From Blastococcus colisei (GTDB lineage Bacteria; Actinomycetota; Actinomycetes; Mycobacteriales; Geodermatophilaceae): a DNA stretch of 64,000 nucleotides. A program made the translations under genes and the position numbers. The stretch lies in NCBI RefSeq assembly GCF_006717095.1, contig NZ_VFQE01000001.1:2418001-2482000 (forward strand), read 5' to 3'. Shown here piece by piece: positions 44,300 to 52,297 of the stretch (the stretch's first letter is position 1; every line of letters starts with the position of its first letter). The notes below the pieces were generated by a model. That model was not told the DNA's origin. It made no database searches and worked only from the letters and a program-made list of their open reading frames with translations.

Positions 44300-44833
44300 A
44301 TGACGACCGACGAGGACGTCGGAGTACTGCGCCGCGGACTGGATCAGCTGGCGGGTCTGCTGGACGACGTTCCCAGCGGAGCACGCGGAAACCCGACACC
44401 GTGCCCGCAGTGGAGCCTCCAGGACCTGGGCGACCACATCGTCGCTGCCCCGTCGCGGTTCGCTGCCATGGCCCGTGGCGAAGCGGTCGACTGGTCGGCG
44501 ACTCCCTCGGCCGGGCCTGACCCGGTCGCCCGGTTCCGCTCGCATGCGGGGGACCTTCTTCGCGCTGTGGCCGACGACGGGGCTTCCGGTGGCGGACCCG
44601 TCTCCGTCGACTGGCAGTGTGCCGAGCTCGCCGTGCACACCTGGGACCTCGCCACCGCCATCGGACGGCCGACCGATGACCTCGACGCCGAGGTGGCCGT
44701 GCGCGGGCTGGCCTTCATGCGGGCCGGCCTCACCGACGACAACCGGGCCCCGGCGTTCAGACCCGAGCAGCCGGCGCCCGAGGGAGCCGACGCCTATCAG
44801 CGCATAGCCGCGTTCGCCGGTCGGTCGGTCTGA
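44300..44833 (+). CDS. maleylpyruvate isomerase-N/DinB-like metal-binding protein (TIGR03086 type)
   Basis: 177 residues from ATG 44300, 10 bases after the lipase stop. Four-helix DinB-like fold with PTPCPQWSLQDLGDHIVA near 34 (first metal His in DH), and CAELAVHTWDLATAIGRP near 111 (second His), as in mycothiol-dependent enzymes. QPAPEGADAYQRIAAFAGR closes the family pattern. Probably a mycothiol-linked transferase or detoxification protein; a terminator follows. Confidence 0.85.
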   Translation: MTTDEDVGVLRRGLDQLAGLLDDVPSGARGNPTPCPQWSLQDLGDHIVAAPSRFAAMARGEAVDWSATPSAGPDPVARFRSHAGDLLRAVADDGASGGGPVSVDWQCAELAVHTWDLATAIGRPTDDLDAEVAVRGLAFMRAGLTDDNRAPAFRPEQPAPEGADAYQRIAAFAGRSV

Positions 44834-44896
44834 CTCCTCCCGCGTCGCTGCGTGTTCGGTGGAAGACCTGATGAGCTACTGACCACCTCGACGACG

Positions 44897-44928
44897 AAGG
44901 CCCCGCGGTCAGCGACCGCGGGCCTTTC
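44897..44928 (+). terminator. Rho-independent terminator
   Basis: GGCCCCGCGGT, loop CAGCG, ACCGCGGGCC with one bulge, followed by TTTCT. Ends the lipase-DinB transcript. Confidence 0.8.
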
Positions 44929-44932
44929 TGCT

Positions 44933-44966
44933 GTGTCCGAGGGGCGACACGCTACATACGCACACG
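44933..44966 (+). repeat. dispersed hairpin repeat, copy G
   Basis: GTGTCCGAGGGGCGAC, ACGC, TACATACGCACACG; the copy closest to consensus. Inner arms GTGTC/GACAC. It starts 5 bases after the terminator. Confidence 0.85.
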
Positions 44967-45112
44967 GTTGCGGCGGTGATCGATTGAGTGCTTCATGCCC
45001 GGGCCTGCCGGATACCCCGGCCTTCCGGTCAGTGACACACGGATTGTCGGCGGTGCCCTTGGAACTGATGGTCGATCTCTTCAAAGCCCGGTAGCCCGGA
45101 GGATGGGTCGCG

Positions 45113-46267
45113 ATGAGCGAGTACCAGTATTACGAGTTCGCAGCCATCGACCGACCGCTGTCCGTCGACGAGCAGGCCGACCTGCGCGCCATCTCGACAC
45201 GGGCCCAGATCACGCCGACCAGTTTCGTGAACGACTACGAGTGGGGCGACCTGAAGGCTGATCCGCGCCGGCTGGTCGAGCGCTCTTTCGACGCCTTCCT
45301 GTACCTGGCCAACTGGGGGACGCACCGGCTGATGTTCCGGCTGCCCATCGAGCTGTTCGGCACCCCGGCCACGGCCGGGGTGGGGCAGTACCTGGTCGGC
45401 GACTGTTCGACCGCGTGGACGACCGACGGGTTCGTCGTCATCGACCTGGTCGCCGAGGACGAGGACGGTGAGTACGAGGAGTGGCTGGACGGCTCCGGCC
45501 TGCTGGCCCCGATCGTCCCCGTCCGGGCTGAACTCATGGCTGGGGATCTCCGGCTGCTCTACCTGGCCTGGCTGCTCGCCGTCCAGAATCACGAGGTCGA
45601 CGAGGACTCGCTCGAACCGCCCGTTCCGCCGGGCCTCGGGCAGTTGAGCGCCGCCCTCCGTGCGGTGGCCGAGTTCCTGCGCATCGACCCCGACCTGGTC
45701 GCCGTCGCAGCGGAGAGCAGCGCGCCGCTGAGCGGTGACGACACGCTTGCCGAGCTGCCCGGCTGGCTGGCGCAGCTACCGGCGGAGAGCAAGGACCTTC
45801 TTCTTCTGCGGGTGGCCCAGGGGGACGGGGTGAGGGTGCGTGCCGAGCTGTTGGCCGGCTGCCGGCGAGCGGCTGCGCCGGTCGAGACCGGGGACGGCTC
45901 CGGCCGGTCCGCGGCGGACTTGCTCACGGAGTCCCGACGGCGCCGTGAGTACCGGCAGCGTGCGGCCGGTGAGCGCGCCCAGCGACAGGCAGAGGAGCGC
46001 CGCCGCGCCGCTGAACTCGCCCGCGAGAACCATCTGAGCGCACTCGCGGGGCGGCAGGATCAGGCGTGGCGTGAGGTCGTGGAGCTCGTAGAGCGACGCA
46101 CGGCGGCCGACTACGACGCGGCGGCGGGTCTGCTCTACGAACTGGCTGAAGTCTGCCGCCGCGAGGGGACGAGCAAGGCGTTCGCGGATCGGGTCCAGCA
46201 GCTTCGCCGGGAGCAGCGCCGCAAGATCGCGTTCATCCAGCGGCTCGACCGGCTCGGCATGGTCTGA
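45113..46267 (+). CDS. conserved actinobacterial protein of unknown function, next to TOTE helicase
   Basis: 384 residues from ATG 45113 (CCGGAGG upstream). The N-terminal half is a globular domain beginning SEYQYYEFAAIDRPLSVDEQ, with DLRAISTRAQITPTSFVNDY and DAFLYLANWGTHRLMFRLP. Residues 260-330 form a highly charged coiled coil (RRRREYRQRAAGERAQRQAE). The end reads AWREVVELVERRTAADYDAA and RREQRRKIAFIQRLDRLGMV. I recall similar proteins in actinobacteria but no assigned function. Its stop lies 16 bases from the converging TOTE-type gene. A decayed copy of its C-terminus lies at 34530-34905. Confidence 0.75.
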   Translation: MSEYQYYEFAAIDRPLSVDEQADLRAISTRAQITPTSFVNDYEWGDLKADPRRLVERSFDAFLYLANWGTHRLMFRLPIELFGTPATAGVGQYLVGDCSTAWTTDGFVVIDLVAEDEDGEYEEWLDGSGLLAPIVPVRAELMAGDLRLLYLAWLLAVQNHEVDEDSLEPPVPPGLGQLSAALRAVAEFLRIDPDLVAVAAESSAPLSGDDTLAELPGWLAQLPAESKDLLLLRVAQGDGVRVRAELLAGCRRAAAPVETGDGSGRSAADLLTESRRRREYRQRAAGERAQRQAEERRRAAELARENHLSALAGRQDQAWREVVELVERRTAADYDAAAGLLYELAEVCRREGTSKAFADRVQQLRREQRRKIAFIQRLDRLGMV

Positions 46268-46283
46268 CCCGACGTGGGACTGA

Positions 46284-48698
46284 CTACCGGACGAGGCGGC
46301 GCGGGTCCGGAAAGCCGAGGCTGGTGTAGCCGGGGGCGCGCTTGCTCAGCGATGAGGCGAGGACGCCGGTCGCGACGTCGTGGTAGTCGTGCACCTCGGC
46401 GGTGGACTTGCCGGGGAACGGGCGGAGGATGCGGCCGGCGTACTGCACGAGTCGGCCCTTGAAGGCGATCGGTGCGGCGAGGAAGAGCGTGTCGAGCGCC
46501 GGGCAGTCGAAGCCCTCGCCCACGTACGGGCCGGTGGCGACGACCAACAGTGGCGGTCCGTCGGTCTGCGGCACGAGCCGGGCGAGCGCTGCGGCCCGGG
46601 ACTTCGCGCCCATGCCGCCACGCAGGACGACGGGCTCGTGGCCCCGCTGGCTGAGTTCGGCGACGAGCCGGTCCAGGTGTGCGGTCCACTGGGTGAGCAC
46701 GAGGCAGTGCCTGCCGCGGGCGAGCGCGGCGACGACGTCGTCGGTGATCTGGCCGGTGCGGGCGTCGTCCGCGACCAGGTCGCGGTAGATCGCCGCGATG
46801 CCGCCGGGGGAGGAAGGCTCGGCGTCCCCGGCGTAGCGGTAGCCCGTGGAGTGGACGTGCAGGACCGGTTCGGGTGTCTGCGAGTCCGGGGACCGGTTGC
46901 CCAGGGTGCCGGTGGGCGGTGGAACGAGGGTGTGGCGGATTGGCCCCAACTGCAGGGCGATGAGGTCGTCGAGCTGGTCGCGCCGGTAGGGGGTGGCGGT
47001 GAGCCCGAGCCAGCGGCGGGCCGGGATCTGCCGCACGGCGTGCTCGAAGGCGGCGGCGGGCACGTGGTGGCACTCGTCGACCACCACCAGGCCGTAGTGG
47101 CTGGTCCAGCCGGCGATGTCATCGCTACGGGCGAGGGTCTGCAGGGTGGCGACGTCGATGATGCCGGTGGTCTTGCCGCGGCCGCCGCCGCGCTGCCCGG
47201 CCTTCACGCCGAGCAGTTCGCCGATGCGGGCGCGCCACTGGTCGGCCAGGGCTTTGCGGTCGACGAGCACGAGGGTGGGGACGGCGTGGTGAGCGATCAG
47301 CGCGCAGGCCATGACCGTCTTGCCGGCCCCGGGCGGGGCGACCAGCACGCCGGCTTCTTGGTCGGCGAGGGCCTTGAAGGCTTGCTGTTGCTCGGGATCG
47401 AGTTCTGCGGCGAACTCGAAGGTCTGCGTTTCGCCGGCGGTCCGTTCGTCGGTGAGCTGGAGGCGGCTACCGGCCTGTTCCACAAGGGCTGCGAGCCGGT
47501 CCTGCAATCCGCGCGGCAGGAGCAGGTCGCCGGTGAGTGTCTCGTCGTAGTTGCGCAGGAAGCGTGGGGTGTCCCAGGTGGAGGCACGGCGCCGTTGCCG
47601 CTCGTAGAAGACCGGGTTGGGCATCGACGCCGCGTGCTTGAGTGTGGCGAGCAGCGCTGGGGGCAGCGCTGCTGTTTCGACCGTGATCCTGGCACCGAGT
47701 CGGGCGTGGACAACAGCTGGCGGCTGCACCGCGATTTTCGTGGAGGTGGGGGAGCGGAGCCGGTTCACCTCGGCGCCGACGGCGACCTGGCCGAGTCGCT
47801 GCGCCAGCCGGTCGACCTCCTTGGGTGTGAGTCGGCCGAGGCTGGACAGGTAGGACCACTGGTCCTCGTGCGGCTCCATGGTGGCCAACTCGAGGAACAC
47901 GGTGGCTCCGCGGCGGCGGGCGCGGCCCTGCAGGGGCGCCGCGATGAGATTGCCGAGACCGCCGACTGCGAGGACGTCCTGGGAGGGGAAGAGCCGGTCG
48001 TAGCTGGCCAGGTCCATCCGCCCGCGCACGGCGATCGCCTCGCGCAGGAGTCCGGTGCCCACCTGGCGGGCAGTGGCCGCGGGGACGGACGCGGTGAAGA
48101 ACAGCCAGACATGTGCGCCGAGACCTGAGCGGGACACCTCCAGCGCCGCCGATGCGCCGACCGTGCGGGCGGCCTTGAGGTAGGCGAGCGCATCCAGCAT
48201 GGCGGCGGGGCCGTCGAAGTCGGCGGCCAGCCAGTGGCAGCGGTCGCCGTCCAGCAGCGGATACAGGCCCAGCTCCAGCTCGCCAGACAGATGGGCAGTG
48301 ATGACCTCGTCTGTCAATGGCAGGTACTCCCTGTCCGCGGCCGGCACGCCCTTGCGCCAGCCGCCGCGCACCGCGGGCAACCAGCCTCCGCGGCCGGTTC
48401 GGGCGTTCTCCCACCGCAGCGCGTACACGTCGGTCCGGGCGGCGAACAGGCTGGCGAAGAACGCGACCTTCGCCGCCGGCGTGGAACCGGCGTGCGCCGG
48501 TCCCGGCTGGCCGTCGAAGACGCCGGTCTGCACGGGGCCGGGTGGGCGCGCCTGCCGCGGCGTCAGTTCCAGCAGTCGGAGGAGTCGGGCGTTCTCCGCT
48601 CGCAGCCGGGCGACGTCCTCGCGCAGCGCCGACAGCTCGTCGTCCAGGCCGATCAACGGCAGCGTGCCCTGATCAGCGGACCCGGACGGAATCGGCAC
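46284..48698 (-). CDS. TOTE-type primase-helicase protein
   Basis: 804 residues if GTG 48698 is used; GTG 48809 and TTG 48657 are alternatives and no ribosome-binding site decides. A leucine-rich coiled coil ([20 protein letters not shown]) precedes an archaeo-eukaryotic primase-like domain: HWLAADFDG near 160 (acidic metal site) and [15 protein letters not shown] near 190 (sxH), with [16 protein letters not shown]. Residues about 430-800 are a superfamily 2 helicase: Walker A APPGAGKT (454-461), VVVDECHH (about 540), [11 protein letters not shown], and ILRPFPGKS late. This matches the primase-helicase of TOTE conflict systems, linked to nucleic-acid defence. No nuclease gene adjoins. Confidence 0.87.
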   Translation of the reverse strand: MPIPSGSADQGTLPLIGLDDELSALREDVARLRAENARLLRLLELTPRQARPPGPVQTGVFDGQPGPAHAGSTPAAKVAFFASLFAARTDVYALRWENARTGRGGWLPAVRGGWRKGVPAADREYLPLTDEVITAHLSGELELGLYPLLDGDRCHWLAADFDGPAAMLDALAYLKAARTVGASAALEVSRSGLGAHVWLFFTASVPAATARQVGTGLLREAIAVRGRMDLASYDRLFPSQDVLAVGGLGNLIAAPLQGRARRRGATVFLELATMEPHEDQWSYLSSLGRLTPKEVDRLAQRLGQVAVGAEVNRLRSPTSTKIAVQPPAVVHARLGARITVETAALPPALLATLKHAASMPNPVFYERQRRRASTWDTPRFLRNYDETLTGDLLLPRGLQDRLAALVEQAGSRLQLTDERTAGETQTFEFAAELDPEQQQAFKALADQEAGVLVAPPGAGKTVMACALIAHHAVPTLVLVDRKALADQWRARIGELLGVKAGQRGGGRGKTTGIIDVATLQTLARSDDIAGWTSHYGLVVVDECHHVPAAAFEHAVRQIPARRWLGLTATPYRRDQLDDLIALQLGPIRHTLVPPPTGTLGNRSPDSQTPEPVLHVHSTGYRYAGDAEPSSPGGIAAIYRDLVADDARTGQITDDVVAALARGRHCLVLTQWTAHLDRLVAELSQRGHEPVVLRGGMGAKSRAAALARLVPQTDGPPLLVVATGPYVGEGFDCPALDTLFLAAPIAFKGRLVQYAGRILRPFPGKSTAEVHDYHDVATGVLASSLSKRAPGYTSLGFPDPRRLVR

Positions 48699-48710
48699 GA
48701 CTCCATACTG
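48667..48710. repeat. two-copy repeat with palindromic core (other copy 38681-38732)
   Basis: Core GAATCG-GCA-CGACTC at 48689-48703. It overlaps the region where translation of the TOTE gene begins, so it is either coding or a promoter/operator, depending on the true start. Confidence 0.65.
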
Positions 48711-48838
48711 TCCCGGGAGCGCGACCTCGCGGCAGGGCCCGCAGCTGCCACATGCCGCGGAGGGGTCGGTGCGCGGCCTTGAGCAGGTTCTCCCTGTCGA
48801 TAGAGGCACGCCGTAAATCGTTGTCTTACACTGTCGCC

Positions 48839-49156
48839 GTGGGGCTGCACTGGGCGGACGAAGACGCCGCCTACATCCAGTCCCGCTCGAGTCGGTACGC
48901 GGGTGCGTTCGACATCGAGCCGGCCTGGACGGTGGAGGTGATGGCCGATGCGCGGCTCGTCGAACTCTCGCCGTACCCGACGTCTCGGGTTGGCGCCACC
49001 GGCTTCATCGGATACTCGCCGTCCGCCGGCAAGGTCCTCGTTGTCATCGCCTACCGCGATCTCGACGGCGATCTCCACGGCATGAACGCCTGGCCGGCCA
49101 GCGGCCGCGATCTCGCGATGTACCTACAGGAGGTTGGCGATGGCGAAGAAGCTTGA
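48839..49156 (+). CDS. probable toxin of a toxin-antitoxin pair
   Basis: 105 residues from GTG 48839; TACACT 7 bases upstream suits a -10 element and a leaderless m[43 protein letters not shown] and [16 protein letters not shown] suggest a small RelE/BrnT-like alpha+beta fold. It overlaps the ribbon-helix-helix gene downstream by 17 bases, a common toxin-antitoxin layout. Assignment as toxin rests on size, fold impression and context. Confidence 0.6.
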   Translation: MGLHWADEDAAYIQSRSSRYAGAFDIEPAWTVEVMADARLVELSPYPTSRVGATGFIGYSPSAGKVLVVIAYRDLDGDLHGMNAWPASGRDLAMYLQEVGDGEEA

Positions 49157-49406
49157 TCCTCGCGAGGCTAGCGCCGCACGCGAGGACGCCCGGCGACTGG
49201 AAGCGGGGGCCGACACCGGCGAGCCGTACCCGGACGGCACGGTCATTAGCCGCCCGAACCAGGCGAGTCGGATGTTCAATGTTCGCCTCTCGGAGGAACA
49301 GTTCGCAGCAATCCAAGAGATCGCCGAGAGCCAGCACCTACCGATGTCCACGATGGCCCGAGCGTGGCTCCTGGACCGACTCGACAAGGAACGCCACGCG
49401 TCCTGA
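49140..49406 (+). CDS. ribbon-helix-helix (CopG-like) antitoxin
   Basis: 88 residues from ATG 49140, with AGGAGG 6 nt upstream inside the preceding gene. A charged N-terminus is followed by SRMFNVRLSEEQFAAIQEIA then ESQHLPMSTMARAWLLDRLD, a typical ribbon-helix-helix DNA-binding motif. Overlap with the preceding gene marks it as the antitoxin partner and likely autoregulator. Its stop is 44 bases before the tRNA-Leu 3' end. Confidence 0.75.
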   Translation: MAKKLDPREASAAREDARRLEAGADTGEPYPDGTVISRPNQASRMFNVRLSEEQFAAIQEIAESQHLPMSTMARAWLLDRLDKERHAS

Positions 49407-49449
49407 CGAGCGCCGCTCGCCAGTTGGGGAGACGCCGGTGTGCATCAGC

Positions 49450-49537
49450 TGGTGTCCGAGGGGGGACTTGAACCCCCACGCCCGATAAAGGGCACTAGCA
49501 CCTCAAGCTAGCGCGTCTGCCATTCCGCCACCCGGAC
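49450..49537 (-). tRNA. tRNA-Leu (anticodon GAG)
   Basis: 88 bases including an encoded CCA. The acceptor pairs GTCCGGG with CTCGGAC, with discriminator A. The anticodon stem-loop is CTAGC-TTGAGGT-GCTAG, so the anticodon is GAG. The long variable arm (TGCCC...GGGCG) marks a type II tRNA, and the T-arm is GGGGG-TTCAAGT-CCCCC. The sequence beyond its 3' end shares GCTGATGCACACCGGC with the flanks of repeats E and F. Confidence 0.95.
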
Positions 49538-50027
49538 GAGTGCCTGACCAGACTACCGGACCGGATGCGTCCTTCCGACACCCCCCGGCCGGTCACCCGG
49601 GGGCGACGGAGACCCGGCCGCGGCCTGGCACCGACGGGTTGGTCAGGACGTTCAGCCCGCAGGTGAGGAGCACCGCGCGGGCGGCGATCAACGTCCAGGC
49701 GTCCCTGCGGTCCAGGACCTGCGGGGCCGGCACGGCGACCCCGCAGGTGGCCACGAAAGCACAGCGGCCGCCGACTCGGCGGCGACGTGGCCCCTGGCGC
49801 TGGAGGGCAGCCGGCGGCGACCACAGGGATCAGGGTGCGGCTGCGGGCAAGCCGTCTCCGGCTCGCGCCCGCATGGTCATCCCCGTCATCTTGAAGGCGT
49901 CGGTGCCGCCGGAGCCCTGAGCGGCGGCCCTCTCGCGCGCTGACGCGTACGACCCCGTAGGGCCGAAACCTCCGGCCGGAGGACGTCCGCGAGAGACGAC
50001 CGCATCCCGGCGTCCTACGCTCGACCG
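49538..50027. other. 490-base region between tRNA-Leu and the peptidase gene
   Basis: No intact gene is certain. On the minus strand a frame ending at about 49592 reads APQVLDRRDAWTLIAARAVL then LTCGLNVLTNPSVPGRGRVS, which looks like a protein C-terminus. It could be a short gene beginning at a GTG near 49755 or a remnant. Confidence 0.4.
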
Positions 50028-51347
50028 ATGGACAGCAACGCTCCGGTCAGGGCAGAGGACGAGGTCGCCGAGCTGCTGTCCGACCTCATTCGGATCGACA
50101 CCACCAACACCGGCGACACGAGCACGAGCGCGGGGGAGCGGGCTGCCGCGGAGTGGGTGGCGTGCAAGCTGGCCGACGTCGGCATCGAGTCCGAGATCCA
50201 CGAGTCCGAGCGCGGCCGGGCCAGCCTGGTCGCCCGCATCCCGGGCGCCGACCGCAGCCGACCAGCGCTCCTGGTGCACGGTCACCTCGACGTCGTCCCC
50301 GCGGACCCGTCGGAGTGGAGCGTCCACCCCTTCTCCGGCGAGGAGCGCGACGGCTACATCTGGGGCCGGGGCGCGGTCGACATGAAGGACATGGACGCCA
50401 TGGTCCTGGCGCTGGTCCGCGACTGGGCCCGCACGGGCGTCCAGCCCCCGCGCGACATCGTCCTGGCCTTCCTCGCCGACGAGGAGGCCGGCGGGAAGCT
50501 CGGCGCGCGGTGGATGGTCGACGAGCACGCCGACCTGTTCGAGGGCTGCACCGAGGCGATCAGCGAGGTCGGCGGCTTCAGCATCACCGTGCGCGACGAC
50601 CTGCGTCTCTACCTCGTGCAGACCGCCGAGAAGGGGCTGGCCTGGATGCGGCTGACCGCCTCCGGCAAGCCGGGCCACGGGTCTTTCGTGCACGACGACA
50701 ACGCCGTCACGCGGCTCTGCCAGGCCGTCGCCCGTCTCGGCTCCGCCCGCCTGCCCACCGTCCTGACCCCGCCGATGCGCCAGTTCCTCGCCGCGGTCGA
50801 GGACGCCTACGGCGTCGAGATCGACCCCGACCAGCCCGAGGAGGCGCTGGCCCGCCTGGGGAGCATCAGCCGGATGATCGGCGCGGCCCTGCGCAACACC
50901 GCGAATCCGACCATGGTCGATGCCGGGTACAAGGCCAACGTCATCCCCGGGACGGCGTCGGCGACCGTCGACGGCCGCTTCCTCTACGGCCAGCACGAGG
51001 AGTTCGAGCGCCAGCTCGCCGGTCTCATCGGCGAGGGGATCCGGCGCGAGTGGATCGTCCACGACCAGGCGGTGGAGACGACGTTCGACGGCCCGCTGGT
51101 CGACCAGATGGTCGCCGCGCTGAAGGCCGAGGACGACGGCGCGCGACCGGTCCCCTTCACGATGAGCGGCGGCACCGACGCCAAGAGCTTCCAGACCCTG
51201 GGCATGCGCTGCTTCGGCTTTTCCCCGTTGCGGCTGCCGGCGGACCTGGACTTCGCCTCGCTGTTCCACGGCATCGACGAGCGGGTGCCGGTCGAGTCGC
51301 TGCAGTTCGGCGTCCGCGTCCTGGACCGGTTCCTCCGCAACGTATGA
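50028..51347 (+). CDS. M20 family metallopeptidase
   Basis: 439 residues from ATG 50028. Di-zinc motifs: LLVHGHLDVVPAD near 80 (His, Asp), WGRGAVDMKDMDAM near 112 (bridging Asp), FLADEEAGGKLGARW near 147 (Glu-Glu base and ligand) and ASLFHGIDERVP near 418 (last His). The dimerisation domain begins at GLAWMRLTASGKPGHGS. Family members cleave dipeptides, acetylated amino acids or related amides in the cytoplasm. Starts an apparent plus-strand run with SDR and MDR genes. Confidence 0.92.
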   Translation: MDSNAPVRAEDEVAELLSDLIRIDTTNTGDTSTSAGERAAAEWVACKLADVGIESEIHESERGRASLVARIPGADRSRPALLVHGHLDVVPADPSEWSVHPFSGEERDGYIWGRGAVDMKDMDAMVLALVRDWARTGVQPPRDIVLAFLADEEAGGKLGARWMVDEHADLFEGCTEAISEVGGFSITVRDDLRLYLVQTAEKGLAWMRLTASGKPGHGSFVHDDNAVTRLCQAVARLGSARLPTVLTPPMRQFLAAVEDAYGVEIDPDQPEEALARLGSISRMIGAALRNTANPTMVDAGYKANVIPGTASATVDGRFLYGQHEEFERQLAGLIGEGIRREWIVHDQAVETTFDGPLVDQMVAALKAEDDGARPVPFTMSGGTDAKSFQTLGMRCFGFSPLRLPADLDFASLFHGIDERVPVESLQFGVRVLDRFLRNV

Positions 51348-51366
51348 GCCGTGGTGTGATGCCGGG

Positions 51367-52167
51367 GTGACGACTCCCACACCCGCCCCCGGCTCCGTCG
51401 CTCTCATCACCGGAGGGACCGGTGGCTTCGGCCGCGCCCTCGCCACCAAGCTGCGGGCACTCGACGTCACCGTCGTGCTCGCCGACCTCGACAGCGAGCG
51501 CAACCGGCAGGTGGCCGCCGACCTCGACGCGCACTTCGTCGTCCTCGACGTCACCGACCGGGCGGCCAACGCCGCCGTCGTGGCGCAGGTCGAGGCCGAC
51601 CACGGCCGGCTGGACGCCGCATTCCTCAACGCCGGCATCGCCGGCAAGTCCCGCGAGGCGCTCGACGTCGACGAGTTCCTCCGCGTCGTCGACATCGACC
51701 TCTTCGGCGTCGTCTACGGCACCGAGGCGGCGCTCCCGGCGCTGCGTCGCGCGGGTGGCGGCTCGATCGTCGTGACGGCGTCACTGGCGGGCCTCTCGCC
51801 CATGGCCACCGATCCCGGCTACAGCGTCGCGAAGGGTGGCGCGGTGGCGTTCGTCCGCTCGATGGCGCCTCGGCTGGTCGGCGAGGACATCGTGGTCACC
51901 GCGATCTGCCCGGGCTTCGCCGACACCGCGATCATCGACCCGATCCGCGAGGAGTTCGAGAGGGCCGGCTTCCCGGTGCTCACCGCCGAGGAGGTCGCCG
52001 ACGCGATGATCGCCGCCTGGACCCAGGGGGAGCCGGGAGCGGCCTACATCATCCAGCCGGGCATCGGCGCCGTCCCGTACAAGTTCAAGGGCGTGCCGTC
52101 GGCGAAGACCGAGAGCGGCGAGACCGCCGTCGTCCCCGAGGCGCTGCGCCCGCCCGGCATGCGCTGA
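51367..52167 (+). CDS. short-chain dehydrogenase/reductase
   Basis: 266 residues from GTG 51367. NAD(P) motif ALITGGTGGFGRAL near 16, an acidic VLADLDSE that favours NAD, LNAGIAG near 89, catalytic Ser in VVTASLAGLS near 140, and Tyr-Lys in YSVAKGGAVAF near 154, then CPGFADTAI. The substrate cannot be inferred. A 25-residue Pro/Thr tail extends past the fold. 19 bases after the M20 gene. Confidence 0.9.
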   Translation: MTTPTPAPGSVALITGGTGGFGRALATKLRALDVTVVLADLDSERNRQVAADLDAHFVVLDVTDRAANAAVVAQVEADHGRLDAAFLNAGIAGKSREALDVDEFLRVVDIDLFGVVYGTEAALPALRRAGGGSIVVTASLAGLSPMATDPGYSVAKGGAVAFVRSMAPRLVGEDIVVTAICPGFADTAIIDPIREEFERAGFPVLTAEEVADAMIAAWTQGEPGAAYIIQPGIGAVPYKFKGVPSAKTESGETAVVPEALRPPGMR

Positions 52168-52297
52168 CCCGTCCTCCCTCACCGCTCGGGGTCCTCCCGC
52201 ACCGTCGACCGCGAGGTAGGACCCTCGGTGATCAGGTCTCCTGATCACCAGAGGGCCCGGTGACGGCGGTCACGAGGCGTCTGGCAATGTCGGACCC

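Noticed and set aside
16809-44966. Possible CRISPR array from the recurring ~34-bp repeat
   Set aside because: Copies are kilobases apart with genes between them, not regularly spaced, and no cas genes are present.
16765-45000. Short reading frames ending in HTHTS, YIRTRL or CAYVACRPSDT-like peptides
   Set aside because: These peptides are the hairpin repeat read in different frames; they recur because the DNA repeats, not because a protein is conserved.
24400-49540. A single complete integrative element ending at tRNA-Leu
   Set aside because: No integrase, excisionase or conjugation genes are visible and lipid and serine biosynthesis genes lie within; the region looks like a mosaic of events instead.
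49830-51695. 621-codon open frame on the minus strand
   Set aside because: Shadow of the M20 peptidase and SDR genes; codon bias belongs to the plus strand.
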